From contig NZ_JAJMZJ010000002.1 in the NCBI RefSeq assembly GCF_021012875.1, forward strand, positions 124,001-188,000: DNA of 64,000 nt, read 5' to 3'. The stretch is from Peptoniphilus sp. KCTC 25270 (GTDB lineage Bacteria > Bacillota > Clostridia > Tissierellales > Peptoniphilaceae). The notes below the pieces were generated by a model that saw only the letters and a list, made by a program, of their open reading frames with translations, was not told the origin of the DNA and did no database searches. The translations under genes were made by a program, and so were the position numbers. How positions within the stretch are numbered: position 1 is the first letter of the stretch; each line of letters opens with the position of its first letter. Positions 50,496 through 57,047 of this stretch are shown here, in pieces.

Positions 50496-50544
50496 ACAAT
50501 GGTAGGTCTCCCCTACCATTGATAAATGATTAAGGAGGAAAATT

Positions 50545-50763
50545 ATGGCAAAAGGCAGAGTAACATTTGATACCGATTACTGCAAGGGATGCGGTCTTTG
50601 TGTATCTGTATGTCCAAAAGACGTATTGGCGTTAAGAACAGACCAATTAAACAAAAAAGGGTATCGTCCAGCGTACGATAAAAACCCTGAAGACTGTATT
50701 GCATGTACAAACTGTGCAATCACTTGTCCAGATTCTGTAATTAGCGTATACCGTTTGGATTAA
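50545..50763 (+). CDS. vorD: 2-oxoacid:ferredoxin oxidoreductase, delta (ferredoxin) subunit
   Basis: 72 residues binding two [4Fe-4S] clusters: C13/C16/C19/C23 and C51/C54/C57/C61, each followed by Pro as in ferredoxins. It passes electrons from the TPP site to soluble ferredoxin. It starts the four-subunit set (delta, alpha, beta, gamma), whose order fits Vor/Kor enzymes. Confidence 0.9.
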   Translation: MAKGRVTFDTDYCKGCGLCVSVCPKDVLALRTDQLNKKGYRPAYDKNPEDCIACTNCAITCPDSVISVYRLD

Positions 50764-50777
50764 AGGAGAGGTTTTAA

Positions 50778-51833
50778 ATGACTAAAGTACTTATTAAAGG
50801 AAATGAAGCTGTTGGAGCAGCAATGATCGCAGCAGGTTGTACGACATATTTTGGTTATCCAATTACTCCACAATCTGAAGTTCCAGAATATTTATCTCGT
50901 GAACTTCCAAAAGTTGGTGGAACATTCTTACAAGCAGAGTCAGAAATCGCTGCTATTAACATGTTATATGGTGCAGCAGGAGCAGGAACTCGTGTAGCTA
51001 CAAGTTCTTCTTCTCCAGGGGTTGCATTAATGCAAGAAGGTATCACTTATATGGCAGGGGCTGAACTTCCTTGCTTAATTGTAAATATGATGCGTGGGGG
51101 CCCAGGTCTTGGCTCTATCCAACCATCACAAACAGATTATTTCCAATCCACTCGTGGAGGCGGAAACGGTGACTACCGTACAATCACTTTGGCACCAGCT
51201 TCTATTCAAGAAATGGTTGACTTAGTACACTTAGGATTTGACTTGGCTGATTTATATCGTAACCCTGTAATCCTTTGTGGTGACGGTATGTTAGGACAAA
51301 TGATGGAACCTGTTGAGTTCAAAAACCATGAACCAATGGATCTTCCAGAAAAAACTTGGGCAGCTAACGGTACAAAAGGCGAAAGAAAACCAAATATTAT
51401 CAACTCTTTATATCTTTCTCCAGAAGAATTAGAAGCTCATAACATTCATTTGATTGAAAAATTCAAAACCATTTCTGAAAAAGAAAAACGCGTTGAAGCT
51501 GTTGACACAGAAGATGCAGACATCGTATTGACTGCTTTCGGTACAACAAGCCGTATCTGTAAATCAGCTGCACACATCTTAAAAGAAAAAGGTTATAAAG
51601 TAGGTATCATCCGTCCTATCACATTATGGCCATTCCCAGATGAAGCTTACAAAGCAATTAATCCTGAATGTAAGGCTATCTTAGACGTTGAATTGAACCA
51701 CGGACAAATGGTTGAAGACGTGCGTCTAGCTGTTGAAGGTAAAATTCCTGTAGAATTCTACGGCCGTTACGGTGGAATGATCCCAACAGCAGAAGAAATT
51801 GCTGAAGTAGCTCTTAAGATTTTGGAGGCATAA
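50778..51833 (+). CDS. vorB: 2-oxoacid:ferredoxin oxidoreductase, alpha subunit (VorB/KorA)
   Basis: 351 residues. GNEAVGAAMIAAGCTTYFGYPITPQSE is the core signature, with SSSPGVALMQEGITYMAGAELP and RGGPGLGSIQPSQTDYF (substrate and TPP side). It matches the VorB type (3-methyl-2-oxobutanoate), although 2-oxoglutarate enzymes are close relatives. Branched-chain 2-oxoacids give acyl-CoA, CO2 and reduced ferredoxin. Confidence 0.9.
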   Translation: MTKVLIKGNEAVGAAMIAAGCTTYFGYPITPQSEVPEYLSRELPKVGGTFLQAESEIAAINMLYGAAGAGTRVATSSSSPGVALMQEGITYMAGAELPCLIVNMMRGGPGLGSIQPSQTDYFQSTRGGGNGDYRTITLAPASIQEMVDLVHLGFDLADLYRNPVILCGDGMLGQMMEPVEFKNHEPMDLPEKTWAANGTKGERKPNIINSLYLSPEELEAHNIHLIEKFKTISEKEKRVEAVDTEDADIVLTAFGTTSRICKSAAHILKEKGYKVGIIRPITLWPFPDEAYKAINPECKAILDVELNHGQMVEDVRLAVEGKIPVEFYGRYGGMIPTAEEIAEVALKILEA

Positions 51834-51834
51834 G

Positions 51835-52581
51835 ATGGAAAAATTATTATATGAAAGAAGCGCAGGCTTAACTGATATGCAAACCCACTACTGCCCTGGA
51901 TGTACACACGGTGTAATCCATAAGCTAGTAGCGGAATGTTTAGAAGAATTAGGCATTACAGGTAATGCTATTGGTATTGCTCCAGTAGGTTGTTCTGTAC
52001 TTGCTTACAAATATTTCAACTGTGATATGTTTGAAGCAGCTCATGGTCGTGCACCAGCAGTAGCTACAGGTATCAAGCGTTCACATCCTGACAAATTTGT
52101 ATTCACTTACCAAGGTGACGGCGACCTTGCTAGTATCGGTTCTGGAGAAATCGTACAAGCGGCTCACCGTGGGGAAAGAATTTCTACTATCTTCGTTAAC
52201 AACGGAATCTATGGTATGACTGGTGGTCAAATGGCTCCAACTACTTTGGTTGGCCAAAAAACTGCTACTTCTCCATACGGTCGTGACGAAGAATGGTCTG
52301 GTAAACCAATTCGTATTGCTGAAATGCTAGCTACTATTGACGGTGCAAAATTCGTAGAACGTGTTGCTGTAAACACACCAGCAAACATCCGTAAAGCGAA
52401 AAAAGCCATCATGGAATGCTTCAAATTGCAATTAGAAGGCAAAGGATTTGGTATCGTAGAAGTATTATCTACATGTCCAACAAACTGGGGAGTTCCACCA
52501 GTAGAAGCACTAAAATGGTTAGACGAAAACATGATTCCATACTATCCATTGGGTAACCTTCGTAAAGGAGATGAAGAATAA
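51835..52581 (+). CDS. vorA: 2-oxoacid:ferredoxin oxidoreductase, beta (TPP) subunit
   Basis: 248 residues with the TPP/Mg motif GDGDLASIGSGEIVQAA..N-NGIYGMTGGQMAPTT. HYCPGCTHGVIHKL near the N-terminus is typical. Starts one base after vorB and overlaps the gamma gene by one base (TAATG). Confidence 0.93.
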   Translation: MEKLLYERSAGLTDMQTHYCPGCTHGVIHKLVAECLEELGITGNAIGIAPVGCSVLAYKYFNCDMFEAAHGRAPAVATGIKRSHPDKFVFTYQGDGDLASIGSGEIVQAAHRGERISTIFVNNGIYGMTGGQMAPTTLVGQKTATSPYGRDEEWSGKPIRIAEMLATIDGAKFVERVAVNTPANIRKAKKAIMECFKLQLEGKGFGIVEVLSTCPTNWGVPPVEALKWLDENMIPYYPLGNLRKGDEE

Positions 52582-53135
52582 TGACTACACACAATATCAT
52601 CGTATCAGGCTTTGGTGGACAAGGCGTTATGGGTATTGGTCAGCTTTTGACTTATGCCGGAATGTTCGATAACAAAGAAGTATCTTGGTTACCAAGTTAC
52701 GGTCCAGAAATGCGTGGTGGGGCAGCAAACTGTTCTATTATCATCTCTGACGAACCAATTGGTGCACCAAATATTGCAAAAGCACAAAATGTAATCGTAA
52801 TGAATGAACCATCTTTAGATAAATTTGAAGAAAACATTCAAGAAGGTGGAAGTTTATTCATCAATAGCTCTCTAATCGATCGCGACACTACTCGTACAGA
52901 TGTTAATTCTTACTTACTACCAGTAAATGATTTGACTGCTGAGTACGGAAATCCACGTGCATTGAACATGATTATGGTTGGTGCATTTAACGAAGTAGCA
53001 AAAGTAGTAAGCCAAGAAAGCTTAGAAAAAGCAGTATCTGAACTTTATGGTAAGAAGAAACCAGAAATGCTTCAAATGAACTTAGATGCTATGAAATTTG
53101 GAGCAGATAAGATGAAGGAGATTATCAATGGCTAA
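52581..53135 (+). CDS. vorC: 2-oxoacid:ferredoxin oxidoreductase, gamma subunit
   Basis: 184 residues, pyruvate/ketoisovalerate oxidoreductase gamma domain: IIVSGFGGQGVMGIGQLLTYAG, LPSYGPEMRGGAANCSI, then AKAQNVIVMNEPSLDKFE. It overlaps the following rubrerythrin gene by 8 bp. Confidence 0.93.
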   Translation: MTTHNIIVSGFGGQGVMGIGQLLTYAGMFDNKEVSWLPSYGPEMRGGAANCSIIISDEPIGAPNIAKAQNVIVMNEPSLDKFEENIQEGGSLFINSSLIDRDTTRTDVNSYLLPVNDLTAEYGNPRALNMIMVGAFNEVAKVVSQESLEKAVSELYGKKKPEMLQMNLDAMKFGADKMKEIING

Positions 53136-53631
53136 TCCAATGACAAACGAAGTTCAAGCTTTACGTCAAGCAATGTTAAATGAAATTGAAGGCGCTGAAT
53201 TTTATCGCCTAGCAGCAGATAAATTTGCTCCATCTTCTACAAAAGATGCTTTCATCGAATTAGCAGCTCAAGAAGAAGCACATGCTGAATATTTGAAAGA
53301 TCTTTCTGAAAAATTAATGGGTTCTACTGAAATTGATTTTGATGTAGAAGCATTAAAAAATGAAGTACCATCTCCTGGTATTTTCAACTGGGATCGCGTA
53401 GACGAAGATATGGTACGTTTGGCCGTAACTGTTTTCTCTGTAGGTATGAACATGGAAAAAGATTCTATCGCATTCTACGAAGAAGCAAAAGCCAACTCTA
53501 AATCAGAAAAAGCAAACCAATTGTTTGATATTCTTATTAAATGGGAAGGAGCTCATTTACACGAATTGAAAAAACAATACGATATCTACCAACAAGAATG
53601 GTGGAATCTACAAAACTTTGCACCATATTAA
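53128..53631 (+). CDS. Rubrerythrin-like ferritin-family protein
   Basis: 167-residue four-helix diiron protein. The first half-site has E in NEIEGAEFY and EEAHAEYL (ExxH); the second has E in EKDSIAFYEEA and EGAHLHEL (ExxH). There is no rubredoxin domain, so it is the short, erythrin-type form. Overlap with vorC means co-translation, suggesting protection of the oxygen-sensitive oxidoreductase from oxygen or peroxide. Confidence 0.88.
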   Translation: MANPMTNEVQALRQAMLNEIEGAEFYRLAADKFAPSSTKDAFIELAAQEEAHAEYLKDLSEKLMGSTEIDFDVEALKNEVPSPGIFNWDRVDEDMVRLAVTVFSVGMNMEKDSIAFYEEAKANSKSEKANQLFDILIKWEGAHLHELKKQYDIYQQEWWNLQNFAPY

Positions 53632-53640
53632 AATCCAATA

Positions 53641-53671
53641 AAAAAGCGTCGCAATTGCGACGCTTTTTTTG
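53641..53671 (+). terminator. Terminator of the vor operon
   Basis: Perfect palindromic stem AAAAAGCGTCGCAA and its complement, followed by seven T in total. Confidence 0.9.
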
Positions 53672-53680
53672 TTTATAACA

Positions 53681-53824
53681 GAGTTTGCAAAATTGGAAGT
53701 TCCCATTCGAGTGGACTATGAAACCACGGAAAAATAGGATAAACTTATTCCCATTTTAGAAAATCTAAGCGGTTGGTAGGAAAATTTTGCCAAGCAAAAA
53801 CAAGAAAAAAGCACAGTCAAATAG
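53681..53824 (+). pseudogene. Possible decayed gene fragment
   Basis: One frame reads EFAKLEVPIRVDYETTEK, TAG, DKLIPILENLSGW, TAG, ENFAKQKQEKSTVK, TAG. It looks protein-like with two in-frame TAG codons and no start or ribosome-binding site. By eye it recalls the C-terminal part of DUF190 proteins, which accompany CrcB fluoride channels, but it is short and the match is weak. Confidence 0.3.
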
Positions 53825-53835
53825 GCTGTGCTTTT
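53804..53835 (-). terminator. Terminator of the fluoride-controlled antiporter
   Basis: Minus-strand stem AAAGCACAG/CTGTGCTTT with loop of nine bases and T-run. Confidence 0.85.
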
Positions 53836-55037
53836 TATCTTATTGGTCCTTCTAAACATTTTTTGTAGAGAGCGTCCATAAGAAAGGCCCCTAAAGGCGC
53901 TGTAATTAAAATGGCCACAACCGCTACAGATAAAATAATTTTACCGCAACTTAGCCCCATAGAAAGAGCCACCCCGCCAATTGCCGCCTGAACGGTGGCC
54001 TTTGGTAAATAAGAGGCCACAACAAAAAGCCTCTCCTTTCCATTCAAATGAGTCCCCACAGTGGCCAAAAATACGCCCCAAGAGCGAATCAATAAAGGCA
54101 AAAGCACCATGAAAACAACCGCCCAACCACCTGCTAGGGTGTAACGAATATCGACCGCAGCCCCCACAAGTACAAAAAGAACAACTTCTGCCCCAATCCA
54201 AAGTTTGCCCATTTTCTCCGATAACCTTTGAGAAACACTTTCCTCCATCTTCCCCTTTAATACGGCCGCCATAACCAAAACCCCAATGAAACTGGAAAAC
54301 GGAATTTTATTTTCTAGCATCGTTTCTAAAGCCACCAAGAAAAAGGAAAAAGCCAATAGAAGAAAAATCTTAGAAGAATTTCGAAGAAGTTCCCCTCTTC
54401 GATACCTCCATTCAAAATAGACGAAAAGACCCCATCCAAAAAGAACGCCAGCCAATGCCCCCAACCCAATGGAAATGGGAATCGACAAAAAAGAACGAAG
54501 AGAAAGACTTCCTCCCTGAACCATCCCTAAAAACGAAGTAAATAGAACAATTACATAAACATCATCACAAGAGGCCCCTGACAAAATCATCTGAGGAATT
54601 CCCTTCTTTGTCCCATAGCCTAAATCCATTAAAGAAACCATACGAGGCACGACCACAGCTGGAGAAACGGCTCCTAAAACGGCCCCCATTAATAAAGCCT
54701 CCGTTGGAGAAATCCCCAAAAGTTTCGGAGCCAAGAAATAATATCCCAAAATTTCAAAGGTCGCCGGCAAAAAAGACAAAAGAATCGCCGGTCTTCCCAC
54801 CTGTTTCAAATCCTTTACATCCAGAGAAAGCCCCGCCTTTAATAAAATTACAAGCAAAGCAATTTTTCTTAAATCGGGAGAAAGATCCAAAAGGCCTTGA
54901 TCCAAAAGATTCAAACCAAAAGGTCCCAAAACAATTCCCCCAAGAAGCATCCCTATTATTCTTGGCAACCTTAAAAGATTCAAGATGCGAGCAAAGGAAA
55001 ATCCAATTACAATCAATAAAAACAAAGAAAGATACAT
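53835..55037 (-). CDS. CPA-type cation:proton antiporter
   Basis: 400 residues from ATG 55037 (AGGGGG box), about 12 membrane helices. GMLLGGIVLGPFGLNLL and the Asp-Asp region SGASCDDVYVIVLF (about 150-165) are those of CPA antiporters, in which DD marks electrogenic exchange. It sits behind a fluoride riboswitch, and antiporters of this type are known riboswitch targets, so a fluoride-stress role is likely (fluoride/proton or ion-balance exchange). It has its own promoter and terminator; an upstream frame extension of 19 residues lies in the riboswitch terminator and is not coding. Confidence 0.88.
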   Translation of the reverse strand: MYLSLFLLIVIGFSFARILNLLRLPRIIGMLLGGIVLGPFGLNLLDQGLLDLSPDLRKIALLVILLKAGLSLDVKDLKQVGRPAILLSFLPATFEILGYYFLAPKLLGISPTEALLMGAVLGAVSPAVVVPRMVSLMDLGYGTKKGIPQMILSGASCDDVYVIVLFTSFLGMVQGGSLSLRSFLSIPISIGLGALAGVLFGWGLFVYFEWRYRRGELLRNSSKIFLLLAFSFFLVALETMLENKIPFSSFIGVLVMAAVLKGKMEESVSQRLSEKMGKLWIGAEVVLFVLVGAAVDIRYTLAGGWAVVFMVLLPLLIRSWGVFLATVGTHLNGKERLFVVASYLPKATVQAAIGGVALSMGLSCGKIILSVAVVAILITAPLGAFLMDALYKKCLEGPIR

Positions 55038-55050
55038 ACAACCCCCTAAA

Positions 55051-55079
55051 AACACAAAAAAAAGCTGATAACTCCTACA
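55051..55079 (-). promoter_or_regulatory. Promoter of fluoride-riboswitch transcript
   Basis: -35 TTGCTA (55079? at 55079-55074), 17-bp spacer, -10 TATAAT (55056-55051) on the minus strand. The positions relative to the terminator arm should be read together with the next two entries; the -10 used is ATTATA at 55151-55156 on the plus strand and the -35 TAGCAA at 55174-55179. Confidence 0.1.
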
Positions 55080-55098
55080 AAACGTAGAAGTCATCAGC
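55056..55098 (-). terminator. Expression-platform terminator of the fluoride riboswitch
   Basis: Stem GCTGATGACTTCTAC/GTAGGAGTTATCAGC with loop GTTTT, then eight T. Its 5' arm is the 3' part of the aptamer, so ligand binding and termination are mutually exclusive. Confidence 0.88.
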
Positions 55099-55139
55099 CA
55101 AAAGGCAGTTTCGGAAAACCGTGGGAGAACCTCATTCCC
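55084..55139 (-). promoter_or_regulatory. Fluoride riboswitch (crcB motif) aptamer
   Basis: The minus-strand RNA has GGGAATGAGGTTCTCCC (P1 GGGA/TCCC), a small inserted CGG-TTTT-CCG hairpin, AAACTGCC-TTTT-GGCTGATG (P2) and CTTCTAC, whose CTTCA-type segment pairs with GAGGT to form the pseudoknot. The AAACTGCC..GGCTGATG..CTCTAC layout matches the Thermotoga fluoride aptamer closely. Upstream of an antiporter gene it should turn expression on when fluoride is bound. Confidence 0.88.
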
Positions 55140-55150
55140 ATTCCTCGTTT

Positions 55151-55179
55151 ATTATAAAACAGAACAAAATTCTTAGCAA
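55151..55179 (-). promoter_or_regulatory. Sigma-A promoter of the riboswitch-antiporter transcript
   Basis: -35 TTGCTA (55179-55174), 17-bp spacer, -10 TATAAT (55156-55151); start near 55144, just before the aptamer. This is the correct promoter position and replaces the low-confidence entry above. Confidence 0.75.
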
Positions 55180-55298
55180 GATAAGAGAAGAGAAAAATCT
55201 TCCAAAAATTCAAAATCGGTTGTCATAAAAGAAACAAAGGAGTATCCTATAATAAAGGAGATCGATTCCCATATTAACCTAAACGATTGGAGGAAATC

Positions 55299-55388
55299 AT
55301 GAAAAAATTTATTACCCTAAGTATAATACTGACTTTTCTGCTGGCGATTGCAACTCCTGCTAATGCCCAAGCTTAAACTAGAGTTTGG
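55299..55388 (+). pseudogene. Severed signal-peptide start of the stalk-domain gene
   Basis: ATG 55299 with a GGAGG box opens 25 codons of a classical signal peptide (MKKF, hydrophobic core, ATPANAQA cleavage region), then an in-frame TAA at 55374-55376. The same frame continues straight into the stalk-domain ORF (next Met at 55389). This is a single nonsense codon in an otherwise intact gene, or an assembly error. Confidence 0.8.
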
Positions 55389-56237
55389 ATGGACGGCTAC
55401 TATATTGACCATAGTTGTCCCGTTTTACAAGAAAAAGGAAAAATCTATGTTCCCATGGATAAATTAGCAGAATATTATGGATTAAGTTATGGATACGGAG
55501 AAAATAAAAAACTACTCGTTATTTTTGAGCCAGATCAAACCAATACAGGAAATAGCATTGCTTTATTCCAGGGAATCAATTTCAGCGAAGATGAAAGCGA
55601 AGAAATTTATATTCGATATAAAGAAGCACCAAAATATAAAGGCAATCACATGTATCTTCTTTTAGAAGATGCCAACCGCCTTTTCGGAATTCCTGGAAAA
55701 TTTGATGAAAAAAATAACGTCCTTTCTCTATCTCGAGATTATAAACCAGGAATAAAATCCGCTCCATTGAATATTGTGGTAAATGGAAAAAAGGCTCCTG
55801 ACTCATTTCATCCTTTCATAACCAATAATCGTACTATGGTCCCCGTTCGTTTTGTAACAGAAGCAATGGGCGGAATCGTTGAATGGAATGAATTTTTAAC
55901 AGACGGAATGCAAGGAATTACTATTTTCCGAAATCAAGAGGAACTTCCTCTAACCATTTATCTAAACAAAAGAGGGGCGAATATCTCAGAAGGTACTTAC
56001 CAAAGCGATACTTTCCCCGTTCTTAGAGATGAGACTACTTATGTCCCTCTACGGTTTATCGCCGACTTTCTTTCCTTAGATGTAAGTTGGAATCAATCCA
56101 CTCGTACTGTCACACTAAAAAAATCTGATTATGGAGAGAATTTCAACCAATATTTTAACAACGAAATGTTTGATCGGCTACAAAAAATCGACTTTAATAA
56201 TATGCCTGAAGGAACTCTTTCTGATATCTTTAACTAA
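55389..56237 (+). CDS. Stalk-domain (copper amine oxidase N-terminal-like) protein
   Basis: 282 residues as open from Met 55389. Two or more stalk-type repeats are visible: GKIYVPMDKLAEYYGLSY, NNRTMVPVRFVTEAMGGIVEWNE and ETTYVPLRFIADFLSLDVSWNQSTRTVTL. These domains occur in secreted or wall-attached clostridial proteins and bind other proteins or glycans. The signal peptide lies upstream in the same frame but is separated by a TAA, and there is no ribosome-binding site before 55389, so the protein as read is probably not made or not secreted. Confidence 0.75.
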   Translation: MDGYYIDHSCPVLQEKGKIYVPMDKLAEYYGLSYGYGENKKLLVIFEPDQTNTGNSIALFQGINFSEDESEEIYIRYKEAPKYKGNHMYLLLEDANRLFGIPGKFDEKNNVLSLSRDYKPGIKSAPLNIVVNGKKAPDSFHPFITNNRTMVPVRFVTEAMGGIVEWNEFLTDGMQGITIFRNQEELPLTIYLNKRGANISEGTYQSDTFPVLRDETTYVPLRFIADFLSLDVSWNQSTRTVTLKKSDYGENFNQYFNNEMFDRLQKIDFNNMPEGTLSDIFN

Positions 56238-56240
56238 AAG

Positions 56241-56270
56241 AAACCCCCAATCCTTTTGGATTGGGGGTTT
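56241..56270 (+). terminator. Terminator of stalk-domain gene
   Basis: Stem AAACCCCCAATCC/GGATTGGGGGTTT, loop TTTT, then TTTTT. Confidence 0.9.
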
Positions 56271-56273
56271 TTA

Positions 56274-56624
56274 TGGTGGAGATGGCGGGGGTCGAACCCG
56301 CGTCCGAAAACTCTTTCACCACAGCTTCTCCAAGCTCAGTTTATTTTTAAGATTCCCATCAAAGTCCCAAATAAACAAAAGAGACTGATCAGGTAGCTTC
56401 ATAGATTCCGTCCTTAGATCAAAGCTTTTCTAAGTGCGTTTCCCCACTAATTTGACACTTCCCTAAGGCGTGGGCCTCTTAGTTCCGTGAGTAGCGTATC
56501 TTACGCTGCTAGAGCTAATTCGTTATCGTTAGCATTTATTGTTTTTGGCCTGTTTTACGTCGCCTTGCCAACGACGGCTTGCTACTATGGTTTCCAAATC
56601 CCCGTCGAAGCCAATTTCATCCCC
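56274..56624 (-). ncRNA. ssrA: Transfer-messenger RNA (tmRNA)
   Basis: One-piece tmRNA of 351 nt. The 5' GGGGATG pairs with the 3' CATCTCC (one G-T) to form the acceptor stem, followed by encoded ACCA. The GGTTCGACCCCCGCC T-arm and CGACGGGGATTTGG 5' part are typical. The tag frame runs from GCT (56533-56531) to TAA (56503-56501) and encodes ANDNELALAA, ending in the usual ALAA degradation signal. It tags stalled peptides for Clp proteases. It is far from smpB. Confidence 0.96.
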
Positions 56625-56640
56625 GTGAATTTGCTTTTCT

Positions 56641-56670
56641 AGTATATCCTATTGGATATCTATTTGTCAA
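56641..56670 (-). promoter_or_regulatory. Promoter of ssrA
   Basis: -35 TTGACA (56670-56665), 18-bp spacer, -10 TATACT (56646-56641), about 10 bp upstream of the mature 5' end. Confidence 0.75.
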
Positions 56671-56761
56671 TTTACCCATTTTTCTGATTTTTTATGCGAG
56701 AAACTCTTCTCTCCCCTTTACATTCTTCTTTTTTTCTTCTAAACTATTTTTGAGGTGAATT

Positions 56762-57019
56762 ATGAAAAAGATATTCATGCGACCAAAAAATCGCCAAGAA
56801 CGAGTAGAAAGAGCCGTTGCCCAGATGAAACTTCTCTGTGTGTTTCTTTTGATTGCTGCCATTGGCTTTTTCTTTGCCGATGGGTATACCCCTTACCGCC
56901 GTTTTCAATTTATTGGAACCTTTTTATTCATAGCAGTCCTTGTTTGGCGTTACGCAAAAGTAGAAAAAATCGAACATTTTTCTTTCTTTGACCGAGATCA
57001 AGGGGATGGAATGTTTTAA
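56762..57019 (+). CDS. Small membrane protein of unknown function
   Basis: 85 residues with a basic N-terminus (MRPKNRQERVERAV), two membrane helices (about 22-40 and 48-65) and a charged C-terminal tail (DRDQGDGMF). A GAGGTG box precedes ATG 56762. No family is recognised. Single-gene unit with terminator. Confidence 0.7.
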   Translation: MKKIFMRPKNRQERVERAVAQMKLLCVFLLIAAIGFFFADGYTPYRRFQFIGTFLFIAVLVWRYAKVEKIEHFSFFDRDQGDGMF

Positions 57020-57047
57020 GCACGAGAAAAATCTCGTGCTTTTTTTA
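57018..57047. terminator. Bidirectional terminator
   Basis: Stem AAGCACGAG/CTCGTGCTT, loop AAAAAT, then seven T. It serves the small membrane protein and the convergent ABC exporter operon. Confidence 0.9.

Noticed and set aside
53735-53824. Pyrrolysine (TAG) readthrough gene
   Set aside because: No start codon, no ribosome-binding site and no pyl genes in the window; decay or chance is simpler.
55051-55079. Promoter placed at 55051-55079 for the riboswitch
   Set aside because: Coordinate slip of 100 bp: this stretch is the terminator/leader itself. The real promoter elements are at 55151-55179. The low-confidence feature entry should be disregarded.
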